DNA of 35,742 bases from Acidobacteriota bacterium (lineage in GTDB: Bacteria; Acidobacteriota; Blastocatellia; Pyrinomonadales; Pyrinomonadaceae). Below, in pieces: positions 1 through 7,713 of this stretch. The notes below the pieces were generated by a model that saw nothing but the letters and a program-made list of their open reading frames with translations, had not been told where the DNA came from and made no database searches. Position numbers and translations under genes: made by a program. Numbering within the stretch: position 1 is the stretch's first letter; every line of letters begins with the position of its first letter. The stretch is taken from assembly GCA_019239425.1 (NCBI GenBank), contig JAFAZX010000037.1, positions 1 through 35,742 on the forward strand. The letters run 5' to 3'.

Positions 1-645
1 GTCTAAATCGAGCGCGAGGCGGTCGCAGTAGCCGGTGCGGATTCGCTTCTCGATGCGCTCGCGCTCGACCTCGACGCCGAGGAAGACGGCGCCGTTCAAG
101 GTCGCCGCCAGAGGCTGCGCGCCGCCCATGCCGCCCATGCCGCCCGAGAGAATCAGCCTGCCCGTCAGGTCTCCGCCGAAGTGCCGGTCGGCCATCGCGG
201 CGAAGGTCTCGAACGTGCCCTGCACGATGCCCTGCGAGCCGATGTAAATCCAACTGCCCGCGGTCATCTGCCCGTACATCATCAGACCTTTGCGTTCGAG
301 TTCGTGGAAGTGCTCCCAGTTGGCCCACGCGCCGACGAGGTTCGAGTTGGCGATCAGCACGCGCGGCGCGTGCTCGTGCGTGCGGAAGACCGCGACGGGC
401 TTGCCGGACTGGACGAGCAGCGTCTCGTCATTTTCGAGGGACGTCAACTCGCGCACGATCCCGTCGAACGAGCGCCAGTCGCGCGCGGCCTTGCCGCGCC
501 CGCCGTAGACGACCAGCTCTTCGGGGCGCTCGGCCACCTCCGGGTCGAGGTTGTTCATCAGGCAGCGGAGCGCCGCCTCCTGGTGCCAGCCCTTACAATT
601 CAACTGCGCCCCGCGCGGCGCGCGGACGATTCTAGATTGGGACAT
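1..645 (-). CDS. hutU: urocanate hydratase, N-terminal part (cut by window edge)
   Basis: This reads from an ATG at 645 leftward off the window without a stop, giving 215 residues of a protein usually about 550 long. Urocanase hydrates urocanate to imidazolonepropionate, the second step of histidine degradation, using tightly bound NAD+ as electrophile. The translation opens [20 protein letters not shown] and contains [11 protein letters not shown] (about 48-57), the segment [15 protein letters not shown] (about 130-144) and the glycine-rich [13 protein letters not shown] (about 168-180), which is the hallmark NAD+-contacting stretch of this family. The hutH gene lies on the same strand about 5.5 kb upstream, so the two hut genes are not adjacent. 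A long inverted repeat lies just upstream of the start. Identity is very secure; what follows beyond the left edge cannot be seen. Confidence 0.95.
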   Translation of the reverse strand, partial: MSQSRIVRAPRGAQLNCKGWHQEAALRCLMNNLDPEVAERPEELVVYGGRGKAARDWRSFDGIVRELTSLENDETLLVQSGKPVAVFRTHEHAPRVLIANSNLVGAWANWEHFHELERKGLMMYGQMTAGSWIYIGSQGIVQGTFETFAAMADRHFGGDLTGRLILSGGMGGMGGAQPLAATLNGAVFLGVEVERERIEKRIRTGYCDRLALDLD

Positions 646-687
646 AGGAACTTATTGCAGTTGGCAGTTGAGTGTTTGAGAGGGAGA

Positions 688-780
688 TTTAACACAGAGA
701 CACAGAGACACGGAGGCACAGCTTGGAGCGGTATAACTCAACAAGCTGTGCCTCCGTGTCTCTGTGTCTCTGTGTTGAAA
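688..780. repeat. intergenic hairpin repeat, CACAGAGA family, copy 1
   Basis: Two perfectly complementary 34-base arms (691-724 and 743-776) flank an 18-base loop. The arms contain the 8-base unit CACAGAGA in tandem. Two related elements lie at 2980-3058 and 6013-6088. It sits between the hutU start and the SDR stop. It may act as a terminator or a mobile extragenic palindrome; the sequence does not decide. Confidence 0.9.
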
Positions 781-813
781 GCTCACAGCATAACCACTCG
801 AATGAATACCGTT

Positions 814-1608
814 TTAGTGGTTTCGCTTCTCCTGAATCCCGCGCACTACCTTCGTGACGAGGCCGCGCGGGAGGAAGCCGATGGAGCGCGCGACGAGGCT
901 GTTGCGCAGGCCCGGGATGACGATGGTCTTGCCGGCGAGAAGCCCGCGGTAGCCCGCCGCGGCCACGTCGCGCGCCGTCATCGCGCCGAGGTCGAAGAGC
1001 TTCGACTGCTCCATCCCGGCGGCCGCGACGAAGCCCGTCTCGGTGGGGCCGGGGCAGAGCGCGGAGACGACGACGCCCGTCCCCGCGCACTCGTTCGCCA
1101 GCGCCTCGGAGAGCGAGAGGACGTAAGCCTTCGAGGCGTAGTAGACGGCCATCAGGGGGCCTGGCTGGAAGGCGGCGGTCGAGGCGACGTTCATCAGGTA
1201 GCCGCGGCGCCGCGCGACCATCCCCGGCAGGAAGAGCTTCGAGAGGTGCGTGAGCGCGACGACGTTGACTTGCAGGAGGTCGAGTTCGGACTTCAGGTCG
1301 GTCTCGGCGAACGGGCCGTAGCTGCCGAAGCCCGCGTTGTTGACGAGCGCGTCTACGCGGACGCCGTCCGCGCCCAGCCCCTCGAAAATCTCCCGCGGCG
1401 ACTCGGGGCGCGCGAGGTCGGAGACGAGCACGCGCGCACTGACGCCGTGCTTCCCCTGCAACTCTTCGGCGAGGCGCTCAAGCTTCTCGCGGCTGCGCGC
1501 GACGAGGACGAGGTCGTGCCCGTCGGCCGCGAACAGCCGCGCCAACTCCTCGCCGATGCCCCCCGACGCGCCCGTCACGAGCGCCGTCAACTTATGCCGC
1601 TCGCTCAT
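814..1608 (-). CDS. short-chain dehydrogenase/reductase (SDR)
   Basis: This 264-residue protein is a classical SDR, an NAD(P)H-dependent oxidoreductase with a Rossmann fold; its substrate cannot be predicted. It shows the cofactor motif TGASGGIG (residues 12-19), NNAG (90-93), the catalytic serine in NVASTAA (Ser143) and YYASK giving Tyr156 and Lys160. The basic VARSR after the second strand suggests NADP(H) preference, which is inference. I chose the ATG at 1608 because the family begins a few residues before the first strand. An upstream in-frame ATG at 1680 would add 24 residues encoded entirely by a tandem-repeat hairpin, which is implausible. No clear Shine-Dalgarno is seen. It lies between hutU and a zinc-ribbon gene on the same strand, but the intervening hairpins argue against one tight operon. 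Confidence 0.93.
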   Translation of the reverse strand: MSERHKLTALVTGASGGIGEELARLFAADGHDLVLVARSREKLERLAEELQGKHGVSARVLVSDLARPESPREIFEGLGADGVRVDALVNNAGFGSYGPFAETDLKSELDLLQVNVVALTHLSKLFLPGMVARRRGYLMNVASTAAFQPGPLMAVYYASKAYVLSLSEALANECAGTGVVVSALCPGPTETGFVAAAGMEQSKLFDLGAMTARDVAAAGYRGLLAGKTIVIPGLRNSLVARSIGFLPRGLVTKVVRGIQEKRNH

Positions 1609-1624
1609 AAGCGGAAGGTTGAAC

Positions 1625-1702
1625 GATGAACGATGAATGATGAGTGATGAATGAAAGGCGGCTTGCACCTTCTTCATCATTCATCACTCATCATTCATCA
1701 TT
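1625..1702. repeat. intergenic hairpin repeat, GATGAAT family
   Basis: Arms at 1632-1654 and 1677-1699 are perfectly complementary over 23 bases. They consist of variants of a 7-base unit (GATGAAT, GATGAGT). The element lies between the SDR start and the zinc-ribbon stop, so it could end transcription of the zinc-ribbon gene. It creates a spurious N-terminal extension of the SDR reading frame. Confidence 0.85.
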
Positions 1703-1705
1703 TTC

Positions 1706-2023
1706 TTACTCGTTCGTCCGGCCGGGCCAGAGGGCGCGGAACCAGCGGTTGGAGCCGCTCTCCTGGCTGATGATCTGTTCGAGTTCGCCCGCGTCGAGCC
1801 AGATGCCGCCGCAGGTGTCGCAGCGGTCGATGCCGACCTCGTCGTAGGTCTCCGCGTGGAGCCGGCCCGTGCAGCGCGGGCAGTCCATCGTGACCGGCTC
1901 CTCGCTGCGCTGGCTCGCCTGCTCCTTGATCGCCTCGCGCAAGCGCTGGAGCGACTCCTTGTCCCGGCGGCGGAAGTATTCCTCCTCCAAGCCCCTTCGG
2001 CGTTCGTCGAAAATGTCTGACAC
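1706..2023 (-). CDS. small zinc-ribbon protein (TFIIB-type zinc ribbon)
   Basis: A 105-residue protein with a charged, probably helical N-terminal half (DERRRGLEEEYFRRRDKES) and a C-terminal zinc ribbon. The four ligands are Cys48 and Cys51 (DCPRCTG) and Cys68 and Cys71 (RCDTCGGIWLDAGEL). The CGGIWLDxGEL ending is typical of the small zf-TFIIB-like bacterial family, whose function is not established. The start is a GTG at 2023, chosen because a strong AGGAGG lies nine bases upstream, and translation MSDIFDERRR follows. The frame remains open far upstream, but that part is an antisense shadow of the peptidase gene. It is divergent from the M23 peptidase at 2255, with about 230 bases between them. 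Confidence 0.85.
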   Translation of the reverse strand: MSDIFDERRRGLEEEYFRRRDKESLQRLREAIKEQASQRSEEPVTMDCPRCTGRLHAETYDEVGIDRCDTCGGIWLDAGELEQIISQESGSNRWFRALWPGRTNE

Positions 2024-2254
2024 TGAGTTATACCTCCTGCCGCCACCCGGCCGTGCGCCCGCTTCCCGGCGGGGCGCGCGTGCCGAGGCGGCGGCTGCTC
2101 GTGTAGGTTGTCTGACTGCTTGAATGCAGGAATGTAATAGCAGAAAAAGGCGCCCGCGCGCCACCCCCTCGCGCCGCGGCGCTTGCGCGCGCCGCCGTCT
2201 CTTCAATAAGCTTCGGGCGCAGTCAAAAACTCCGCGGAGGTTGGAGGGCACACG

Positions 2255-2965
2255 ATGGCACTCGGCCCGCGCACGCGCGTGCTCCTGATCGCGGCCGTCA
2301 TCTTCGGCGCGGTCGGGGCGCTCGTCTGGTATCTGAGTTATCACTACTGGTCGCAGCCGGCGACGCCCCTGCGGCCGCCCTCGCAGGACGTGGAGCGTCT
2401 GCCGACGCCCGCCGCAACGCAGACCCCGACGCCCGAAGCCTCGCCGAGTCCGAGCCCGAGTCCGGCGGCCGCGCCCGGCCCGTCCGGTCAGGCGCAGACT
2501 CTTCCGGGCGAGGCGTCGCCGTCGGTCGCAGCGATGCGTCTGCTCATCCCCGTGGAGGGCGTCCGCGCGGAGCAGTTGCAGGACACTTTCAAGGACGCGC
2601 GCAGCGAGGGGCGCGTCCACGACGCCATAGACATCATGGCGCCGCGCGGGACGCCCGTCCTGGCCGCGACCGACGGCCGCGTCGTCAAGCTCTTCAACAG
2701 CGCGAAGGGCGGCATCACCTTCTACCAGCTCGCCGCGGCGGACGAGCACTACGTCCTCTACTACGCGCACCTCGAACGCTACGCCGAAGGCCTCGCCGAA
2801 GGGCACGTCGCGCGCCGCGGCGAGACGCTCGCGTACGTCGGCGACACGGGCAACGCCGCGCCCGGCAACACACACCTCCACTTCCAAATCTACCGCGTCG
2901 CCGACCCCAAGCACTTCTGGACGGGCGAGAACCTCAACCCCTACCCTTTGCTGCGCGGGCAGTAG
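2255..2965 (+). CDS. M23 family metallopeptidase, membrane-anchored
   Basis: This 236-residue protein is a LytM/M23-type zinc endopeptidase, a family that usually cuts peptide crosslinks in peptidoglycan. A hydrophobic helix (about residues 9-27) tethers it to the membrane, followed by a Pro/Ser/Thr/Ala-rich linker (about 35-90) and the peptidase domain (about 95-230). Zinc ligands are His122 and Asp126 (VHDAIDI) and His209 in THLHF (207-209 forming HxH); His172 in YYAHL matches the other conserved histidine. The motifs are complete, so activity is likely. The ATG is preceded by GGAGG and GAGGG at suitable distance. It stands alone, followed by a hairpin repeat. Unlike many family members it has no LysM or coiled-coil domain. 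Confidence 0.92.
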   Translation: MALGPRTRVLLIAAVIFGAVGALVWYLSYHYWSQPATPLRPPSQDVERLPTPAATQTPTPEASPSPSPSPAAAPGPSGQAQTLPGEASPSVAAMRLLIPVEGVRAEQLQDTFKDARSEGRVHDAIDIMAPRGTPVLAATDGRVVKLFNSAKGGITFYQLAAADEHYVLYYAHLERYAEGLAEGHVARRGETLAYVGDTGNAAPGNTHLHFQIYRVADPKHFWTGENLNPYPLLRGQ

Positions 2966-2979
2966 GCGCGGAAGGTGAA

Positions 2980-3058
2980 GTTCACCACAGAGACACAGAG
3001 GCACGGCTTCTTGAGAGCTGAAGGCGTCAAGCTGTGTCTCTGTGTCTCTGTGGTGAAC
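2980..3058. repeat. intergenic hairpin repeat, CACAGAGA family, copy 2
   Basis: Arms 2980-3009 and 3029-3058 are 30 bases each and complementary except for two positions that can form G-U pairs. The arm sequence is closely related to the elements at 688 and 6013. It starts 15 bases after the M23 peptidase stop codon, a position suited to a transcription terminator. Confidence 0.88.
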
Positions 3059-3249
3059 TGCCTTCACTTCTGTACGCCTGTCGTCCGTAAACGGTGCGCG
3101 CCGGCACGGACGCGCGCGCGGTTTTTCAGGGAAAGTGTGGGGATTCGCGGGCGGGAACGGGAGTTGCCACGTGTTGTCGGATGTGTCCGCGCCTGTAGTC
3201 TCCCTTAAAAGGCGTCAGTAGTTTTCGCTCCGAGGAGTTTCAAAAATAG

Positions 3250-4644
3250 ATGAGTATCGAAGTGTCGAAGATGATTTCGAAGTCGCCGCTGGCGCTCGCC
3301 CTGGCGGCCGTGCTGATGGCTTCGGGCTGTACGACCGCGCCGACTAACACGTCCGCGCCCGCGGCGCCGCCGACCGCCTCGGCCTCGCCCGCGGCCCCCG
3401 CCGCCAACGCTTCGCCTACGCCTAATAACTCGGCGGCGAACGCGGCGAACCTGCCGGTGACGCTGCCCGTGCTCGACGCGATGTTCGCCGACGACTCTTT
3501 CGCCGGCGAGCTGAAGTCGAAGCTGAAGCTGACGGACGAGCAGGTCGAGTCTCTGCGCAAGGTCGCGGGCGAGGAGCGCGCGGGCCTCGACGAAGCGGGC
3601 GGGCAGTCGGGCTCGACGCCCGCGGCGACGCGCCGCGCCTCCGAGAAGATTCAAACGGTCATCGGGGCGGAGAAGGCCGCGGCCTTCAACTCCTTCGTCA
3701 GCGAGCGCTGGGCGGGCGGGGCCGGCGCGCTCCCGACGCAGCCGAACAACGTCCCCGACGACACGCGCGTCGTCGTCAACGCGCCCGCCTACCGCATGGA
3801 CGTGTTCCAGAGCGGCAAGCTGGTCAAGACCTACAAGGTCGGCATCGGCTACCCGGAGTTCCCACTGCCGCAGGGTTTGAGGAAGGCCGACACTATCATC
3901 TTCAACCCGACGTGGACGCCGCCCGACTCGCCCTGGGTCAAGGGCAAGTTCGAGCCGGGCAAGAAGGTCGAGGCCGGGAGCAAAGACAACCCGCTCGGCC
4001 CCATCAAGATTCCCATCGGCCTGCCTTCGCTCATCCACGGCGGCAAGGCGCCCGCCAAGCTCGGCGGCTTCGCCTCGCACGGCTGCGTCGGTCTGACGAA
4101 TCCGCAGGTGCAGGACTTCGCCCTCGTGTTCGCGTCCCTGGGCGGCGCGCAGCTCACGCCCGAGGACGTGGCGAACTACGCGAAGAACCGAGAGGAGACG
4201 AAGCAGGTCAAGCTCGGCTCGTCCGTGCCCGTCGAGCTGCGCTACGAGACCATCGTCGTCGAAGACGGACGCCTCCACATCTACCGCGACGTGTACGACA
4301 AGGGCACGAACACGGAGGAGAATCTGCGCCGCGTGCTCGAAGTCTACGGCGTGAAGCTCGAAGACTTGAGCGAGCAGGAGCGCGCGCAGTTGACGCAGGC
4401 GCTCCAGGCGATGGCGCGCGACGCGCACGGCAACCCGGCCGACGGCCAGCCCGACGCCGCGGCCAGCCCGACGCCCGGCAAGGAGAAGAAAGAGAAGGAC
4501 GTCCGCGAGACGAAGACCATCAAGGGCGAGAAGGAGATCGTCATCGACGTCGCCGCCCTCCGCGGCAAAGGCTACCCCGCCCCCGTCAACCTCAACACCG
4601 GCGGCGCCCCGCAGCCGAAGCAGCCGGCGAAGAAGAAGGCGTAA
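3250..4644 (+). CDS. L,D-transpeptidase (YkuD) lipoprotein
   Basis: A 464-residue lipoprotein. The signal peptide ends in a lipobox (LMASGC, lipidated Cys27), followed by an Ala/Pro/Ser-rich linker to about residue 68. A helical region follows (about 70-155), then a YkuD catalytic domain (about 171-300) that opens with DTRVVVNAPAYRMDVF and closes with ASHGCVGLT. Catalytic Cys279 and His277 are present, and His263 (SLIHGG) matches the second conserved histidine. YkuD enzymes make 3-3 crosslinks in peptidoglycan or attach lipoproteins to it. The C-terminus (about 400-464) is lysine-, glutamate- and proline-rich and probably disordered. GAGGAG lies about 13 bases before the ATG; an internal ATG at 3271 (MISKSPLALA) is an alternative that leaves the signal peptide intact. 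It converges with the next gene over a perfect hairpin. Confidence 0.92.
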   Translation: MSIEVSKMISKSPLALALAAVLMASGCTTAPTNTSAPAAPPTASASPAAPAANASPTPNNSAANAANLPVTLPVLDAMFADDSFAGELKSKLKLTDEQVESLRKVAGEERAGLDEAGGQSGSTPAATRRASEKIQTVIGAEKAAAFNSFVSERWAGGAGALPTQPNNVPDDTRVVVNAPAYRMDVFQSGKLVKTYKVGIGYPEFPLPQGLRKADTIIFNPTWTPPDSPWVKGKFEPGKKVEAGSKDNPLGPIKIPIGLPSLIHGGKAPAKLGGFASHGCVGLTNPQVQDFALVFASLGGAQLTPEDVANYAKNREETKQVKLGSSVPVELRYETIVVEDGRLHIYRDVYDKGTNTEENLRRVLEVYGVKLEDLSEQERAQLTQALQAMARDAHGNPADGQPDAAASPTPGKEKKEKDVRETKTIKGEKEIVIDVAALRGKGYPAPVNLNTGGAPQPKQPAKKKA

Positions 4645-4649
4645 GCTGA

Positions 4650-4726
4650 AAGGATGAAGGCGGAAGGATGAAGGATGAAGTGTAGACCCTCTTCACTTCA
4701 TCCTTCATCCTTCCGCCTTCATCCTT
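4650..4726. terminator. perfect hairpin (AGGATGA family) between convergent genes
   Basis: Arms 4650-4682 and 4694-4726 are perfectly complementary over 33 bases with an 11-base loop. They are built from AGGATGA/AGGCGGA heptamers. The element fills the gap between two convergent genes, and its right arm overlaps the stop codon of the leftward gene. A bidirectional terminator role is likely from position, though there is no uridine tract. The same family recurs at 10184-10252. Confidence 0.75.
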
Positions 4727-5978
4727 ATAGGTAGCTCAGCCACGCCTCTCGCCGCCGTTTCTTGACCCCGGCGAACCAGCGGCAGAGCGGGTAGAGGGCG
4801 AGGACGACGCCGAGCCAGATGAGGTAGACGACCCAGAGGCCGTAGCCGTAGCCTTCGGGCTCGGGCTGCGGCTGGCCCGGCGGCGGCCAGTTGACGAAGA
4901 GCCACTCGGCGCGGCCGTACTTGAGGTAAGCGAAGACGAGGGCGACGAGGTGTATCAAGGGGACGTGCAGGACGTAGTAGAAGAGCGGCACGCGCCCGAA
5001 GACGACGAAGGGGCGCGCTAACGGGCCCGGCCCGCCCTCCCGGTCGAAGAGCGCGACGGCGATGATCGAAGGCCCGAGCGTCATCAGCAGGAAGAGGAGC
5101 GACGGCGGGTACTTCTGCGTGTTGAGGAATGAGAGGAATGTGTACCAAGCGCCCCGCGCCTGCGACGCCCACGGCGCGGGGTCGCCGTAGACGTTCAGCC
5201 AGCGCAGCAGGACGAAGAGCGCGACCGAGCACCCGCCGATTGTCAACAACAGGCGTCGCCGCCTCTCCCTCTCCAGCGTGAGGAGCTGGCCGAACGCGTA
5301 GCCCGCGGCCATCACCCCGACCCACGGCACGAGCGGGTACGCGACGAAGACGAACACGTCCGGCGCGGGCGCGAGCGCGTTCTGCTCGTGCAGCACGACC
5401 CACAGCCAGCGCAGCGCGCCGAAGCTGTCCGCCCTCACGCCGTCGAGCAGGTTGTGCAGGAAGATGAGCGCGAGGCCGAAGGCGGCGACGGCGCGCGTCG
5501 GGAGAAAGACGAGTCCGGCCAGCGCGACCATCGACCAGCCGATGGCCCAGATGACCTGCGCGATCATGAGGTGGTAGTCGAAGTTGAAGAACCAGCCGAG
5601 GCGGACGAGCGTCAGCTCCAGAAGCACCAGCCACAGCCCGCGCGTGAGGAGGAACCATGACAGCTCCTTCTTCGTCTTGCCGCGCCGCGCCGAGAGGAAG
5701 GCGCCCGTGCCCGCGAGGAAGACGAAGGTCGGCGCGCAGAAGTGCGTGACCCAGCGCGTGAAGAAGAGCGCCGTCCAGGTCTTCGAAGGGTCGAGCGGGT
5801 CGAACGCCTTGGCGTAGAGGTGGAAGAAGTCGCGGACGTGGTCGAGCGCCATGACGACCATCACGAAGCCGCGCACGAAGTCCACCGAGTCGAGCCGCGG
5901 CCGCGCGCCCGGACGCTCGCCGAGCAGATTCGTCCCCGCCTCGGGAAGGCGCTCAACTGTCGTCGTCACTTGTGACAT
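4725..5978 (-). CDS. HGSNAT-like multi-pass membrane acyltransferase (DUF1624-type)
   Basis: This 417-residue protein has a cytosolic N-terminus of about 28 residues and then roughly ten hydrophobic segments. It opens the membrane part with RLDSVDFVRGFVMVVMALDHVRDFF (about 28-52), the signature of the heparan-alpha-glucosaminide N-acetyltransferase catalytic-like family; the LDHVRD histidine corresponds to the proposed acyl-carrying residue. Further recognisable segments are THFCAPTFVFLAGTGAFL and, near the end, FGRVPLFYYVLHVPLIH. Bacterial members probably acylate an envelope glycan, but no substrate is known. An AAGAAG stretch just precedes the ATG at 5978 and may serve as the ribosome site. 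It converges with the L,D-transpeptidase gene, so both neighbours act at the envelope. Confidence 0.85.
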   Translation of the reverse strand: MSQVTTTVERLPEAGTNLLGERPGARPRLDSVDFVRGFVMVVMALDHVRDFFHLYAKAFDPLDPSKTWTALFFTRWVTHFCAPTFVFLAGTGAFLSARRGKTKKELSWFLLTRGLWLVLLELTLVRLGWFFNFDYHLMIAQVIWAIGWSMVALAGLVFLPTRAVAAFGLALIFLHNLLDGVRADSFGALRWLWVVLHEQNALAPAPDVFVFVAYPLVPWVGVMAAGYAFGQLLTLERERRRRLLLTIGGCSVALFVLLRWLNVYGDPAPWASQARGAWYTFLSFLNTQKYPPSLLFLLMTLGPSIIAVALFDREGGPGPLARPFVVFGRVPLFYYVLHVPLIHLVALVFAYLKYGRAEWLFVNWPPPGQPQPEPEGYGYGLWVVYLIWLGVVLALYPLCRWFAGVKKRRREAWLSYL

Positions 5979-6012
5979 CTTCTTGTTCCCGTCCGCGAGG
6001 AGTTAAAGGCAG

Positions 6013-6088
6013 TTCACCACAGAGACACAGCGACACGGCTTTAAAAGCAGTAAGGCAACAAGCTGTGTCTCTGTGTCCCTGTGGTGAA
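6013..6088. repeat. intergenic hairpin repeat, CACAGAGA family, copy 3
   Basis: Arms 6013-6041 and 6060-6088 pair over 29 bases with a few mismatches, and closely match copies at 688 and 2980. It lies between the start of the acyltransferase gene and the stop of hutH, about 40 bases past the hutH stop on the minus strand, so it may terminate hutH transcripts. Confidence 0.85.
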
Positions 6089-6130
6089 ATTCAAGCAGCA
6101 GCAGTTTCAAGCTAAGAGAGACACGGCCCC

Positions 6131-7627
6131 TCACACGTCGAACTCGCCGCGGCGCAGCGCGGCGGCGACGCGTTCAATATCGTCGGAGAGCGGGCGGTCG
6201 CGCGTGAGGCGCGGGGCGTGCGCGCGGACGCGCTCGTATGCGAGGCGCGCGCCGCGGCCCGGCTTGAGCGGCGCGCGGTGTTCGAGCCCCTCGGCGGCGG
6301 CGAGCAGCTCGATGGAGACGACGCGCTCGATGTTCTCGATGATACGTCGGAGCTTGAGGGCCGCCGTCATGCCCATCGAGACGTGATCCTCCTTGCCGCC
6401 GTCGGTCGGGAGGTTGTCGGTGCTCGCGGGGTGGGCCAGCACCTTGCACTCGTTGAGCAGCGCGACGGCGACGATCTGCGGCACCATGTAGCCCGACTCG
6501 ACGCCCGCGCGCGCCGTGAGGAAGGCGGGCAGCCCTTCGTTCTTGTCCGGGTTGACGAGGCGGTCGATCCTCCGCTCGACGATGTTGCCGAGGTGCACGA
6601 GGGCGATTGAAGAGTAGTCGAAGGCGAGGGCGAGCGGCGCGCCGTGGAAGTTGCCCCCCGAGACGACCTCGCCCGTCTCCGCGAAGACGAGCGGGTTGTC
6701 CGTGGCGCCGCCGGTCTCGACCTCTGTGACCTGCCGCGCGTGCGCGAAGGCGTCGCGCGCCGCGCCGTGCACCTGCGGCATGCAGCGCAAGCTGTACGCG
6801 TCCTGCACGCGCGGGTCGCCTTCGAGGTGCGAGGCGCGTATCTCGCTGTCGAGCATCAGCTCGCGCAGGTGCGCGGCCGACTCGACCTGGCCCCTGTGCG
6901 GGCGCGCGAGGTGTATGCGCTCGTCGAAGGCGGCGGGCGTGCCCTTCAACGCTTCGAGAGACATCGCGCCCGACACGTCGGCCGTGCGCGCGAGCCGCTG
7001 CGCGCGTTCGAGCGCGAGCGCGCCGACGGCCGTCAAAGCCTGTGTCCCGTTCAGGAGCGCGAGCCCCTCTTTGGCTTCGAGCGTTAAAGGTTCGATGTCG
7101 GCGCGCCGCAGAGCCTCGCCGCCCGGCATCCGCTCGCCCTGGTAGAAGGCCTCGCCCTCGCCCGCGCAGCAGAGCGCGAGGTGCGCGAGCGGCGCGAGGT
7201 CTCCGCTCGCGCCGACCGAGCCGAGCTCGGGCACGACCGGGTGCACGCCGCGCCCGAGCATGAGCAGCAGCGTCTCCGCGACGACCGCGCGCGCCCCGCT
7301 GAAACCCTTCGCGAGCACGTTGGCGCGCAGGAGCATCATCGCCCGCGTCTCTTCCGTCGAGAGCGGCGCGCCCAGCCCGCACGCGTGGCTGCGCACGAGG
7401 TTGAGCTGCAGCTCGCGCAGCTCGTCCGCGGGCACGGTCACGTCCGAGAGCTTCCCGAACCCCGTGTTCACGCCGTAGACGACGCGCGACTCCGCGACGA
7501 TGCGCTCGACGGCCGCCCGCGCCGCCTCCATCCGCGCCCGCGCCGCCGCGGCCAACCCGACCGCCTCCCCGCCGCGCGCCACCCGCGCGACCTCTTCGAG
7601 CGTCAACTGTTGTCCGTCGAGTTCCAT
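6131..7627 (-). CDS. hutH: histidine ammonia-lyase
   Basis: A 498-residue protein of normal family length. It eliminates ammonia from histidine to give urocanate, the first step of histidine use, in the cytoplasm as a tetramer. The prosthetic MIO group forms from Ala140-Ser141-Gly142 in GSVGASGDLAPLAHL. The catalytic tyrosine is Tyr51 in YGVNTGFGKL. The conserved GGNFHGAPLA and NLPTDGGKEDHVSMG segments are also visible. I start at the ATG at 7627 (MELDGQQLTLEEVARV); an in-frame upstream ATG at 7690 would add 21 residues encoded by a repeat hairpin. The next enzyme, hutU, is on the same strand far to the left rather than adjacent, so the pathway is not one compact operon here. Confidence 0.96.
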   Translation of the reverse strand: MELDGQQLTLEEVARVARGGEAVGLAAAARARMEAARAAVERIVAESRVVYGVNTGFGKLSDVTVPADELRELQLNLVRSHACGLGAPLSTEETRAMMLLRANVLAKGFSGARAVVAETLLLMLGRGVHPVVPELGSVGASGDLAPLAHLALCCAGEGEAFYQGERMPGGEALRRADIEPLTLEAKEGLALLNGTQALTAVGALALERAQRLARTADVSGAMSLEALKGTPAAFDERIHLARPHRGQVESAAHLRELMLDSEIRASHLEGDPRVQDAYSLRCMPQVHGAARDAFAHARQVTEVETGGATDNPLVFAETGEVVSGGNFHGAPLALAFDYSSIALVHLGNIVERRIDRLVNPDKNEGLPAFLTARAGVESGYMVPQIVAVALLNECKVLAHPASTDNLPTDGGKEDHVSMGMTAALKLRRIIENIERVVSIELLAAAEGLEHRAPLKPGRGARLAYERVRAHAPRLTRDRPLSDDIERVAAALRRGEFDV

Positions 7628-7634
7628 AGGCAAT

Positions 7635-7713
7635 GGGTGCTGGGTGCTGGGTGCTAGGTGCTGGTTAAAGACTCGATTATTCCCCAGCACCTAGCACCCA
7701 GCACCCAGCACCT
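7635..7713. repeat. intergenic hairpin repeat, GGGTGCT family
   Basis: Arms 7636-7664 and 7684-7712 are perfectly complementary over 29 bases and built from tandem GGGTGCT heptamers. The left arm begins nine bases upstream of the hutH start codon; the right arm runs to the stop codon of the DUF2270 gene. It could terminate the upstream gene and insulate or attenuate hutH. Confidence 0.87.

Noticed and set aside
181..1629. Long rightward open frame opposite hutU and the SDR
   Set aside because: It is antisense to two clear genes, is arginine/glutamate/valine-rich as expected for a high-GC shadow frame, and runs through the repeat hairpins.
3205..4428. 407-residue leftward frame opposite the L,D-transpeptidase
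   Set aside because: YkuD catalytic motifs and lipobox are on the plus strand; this is antisense noise.
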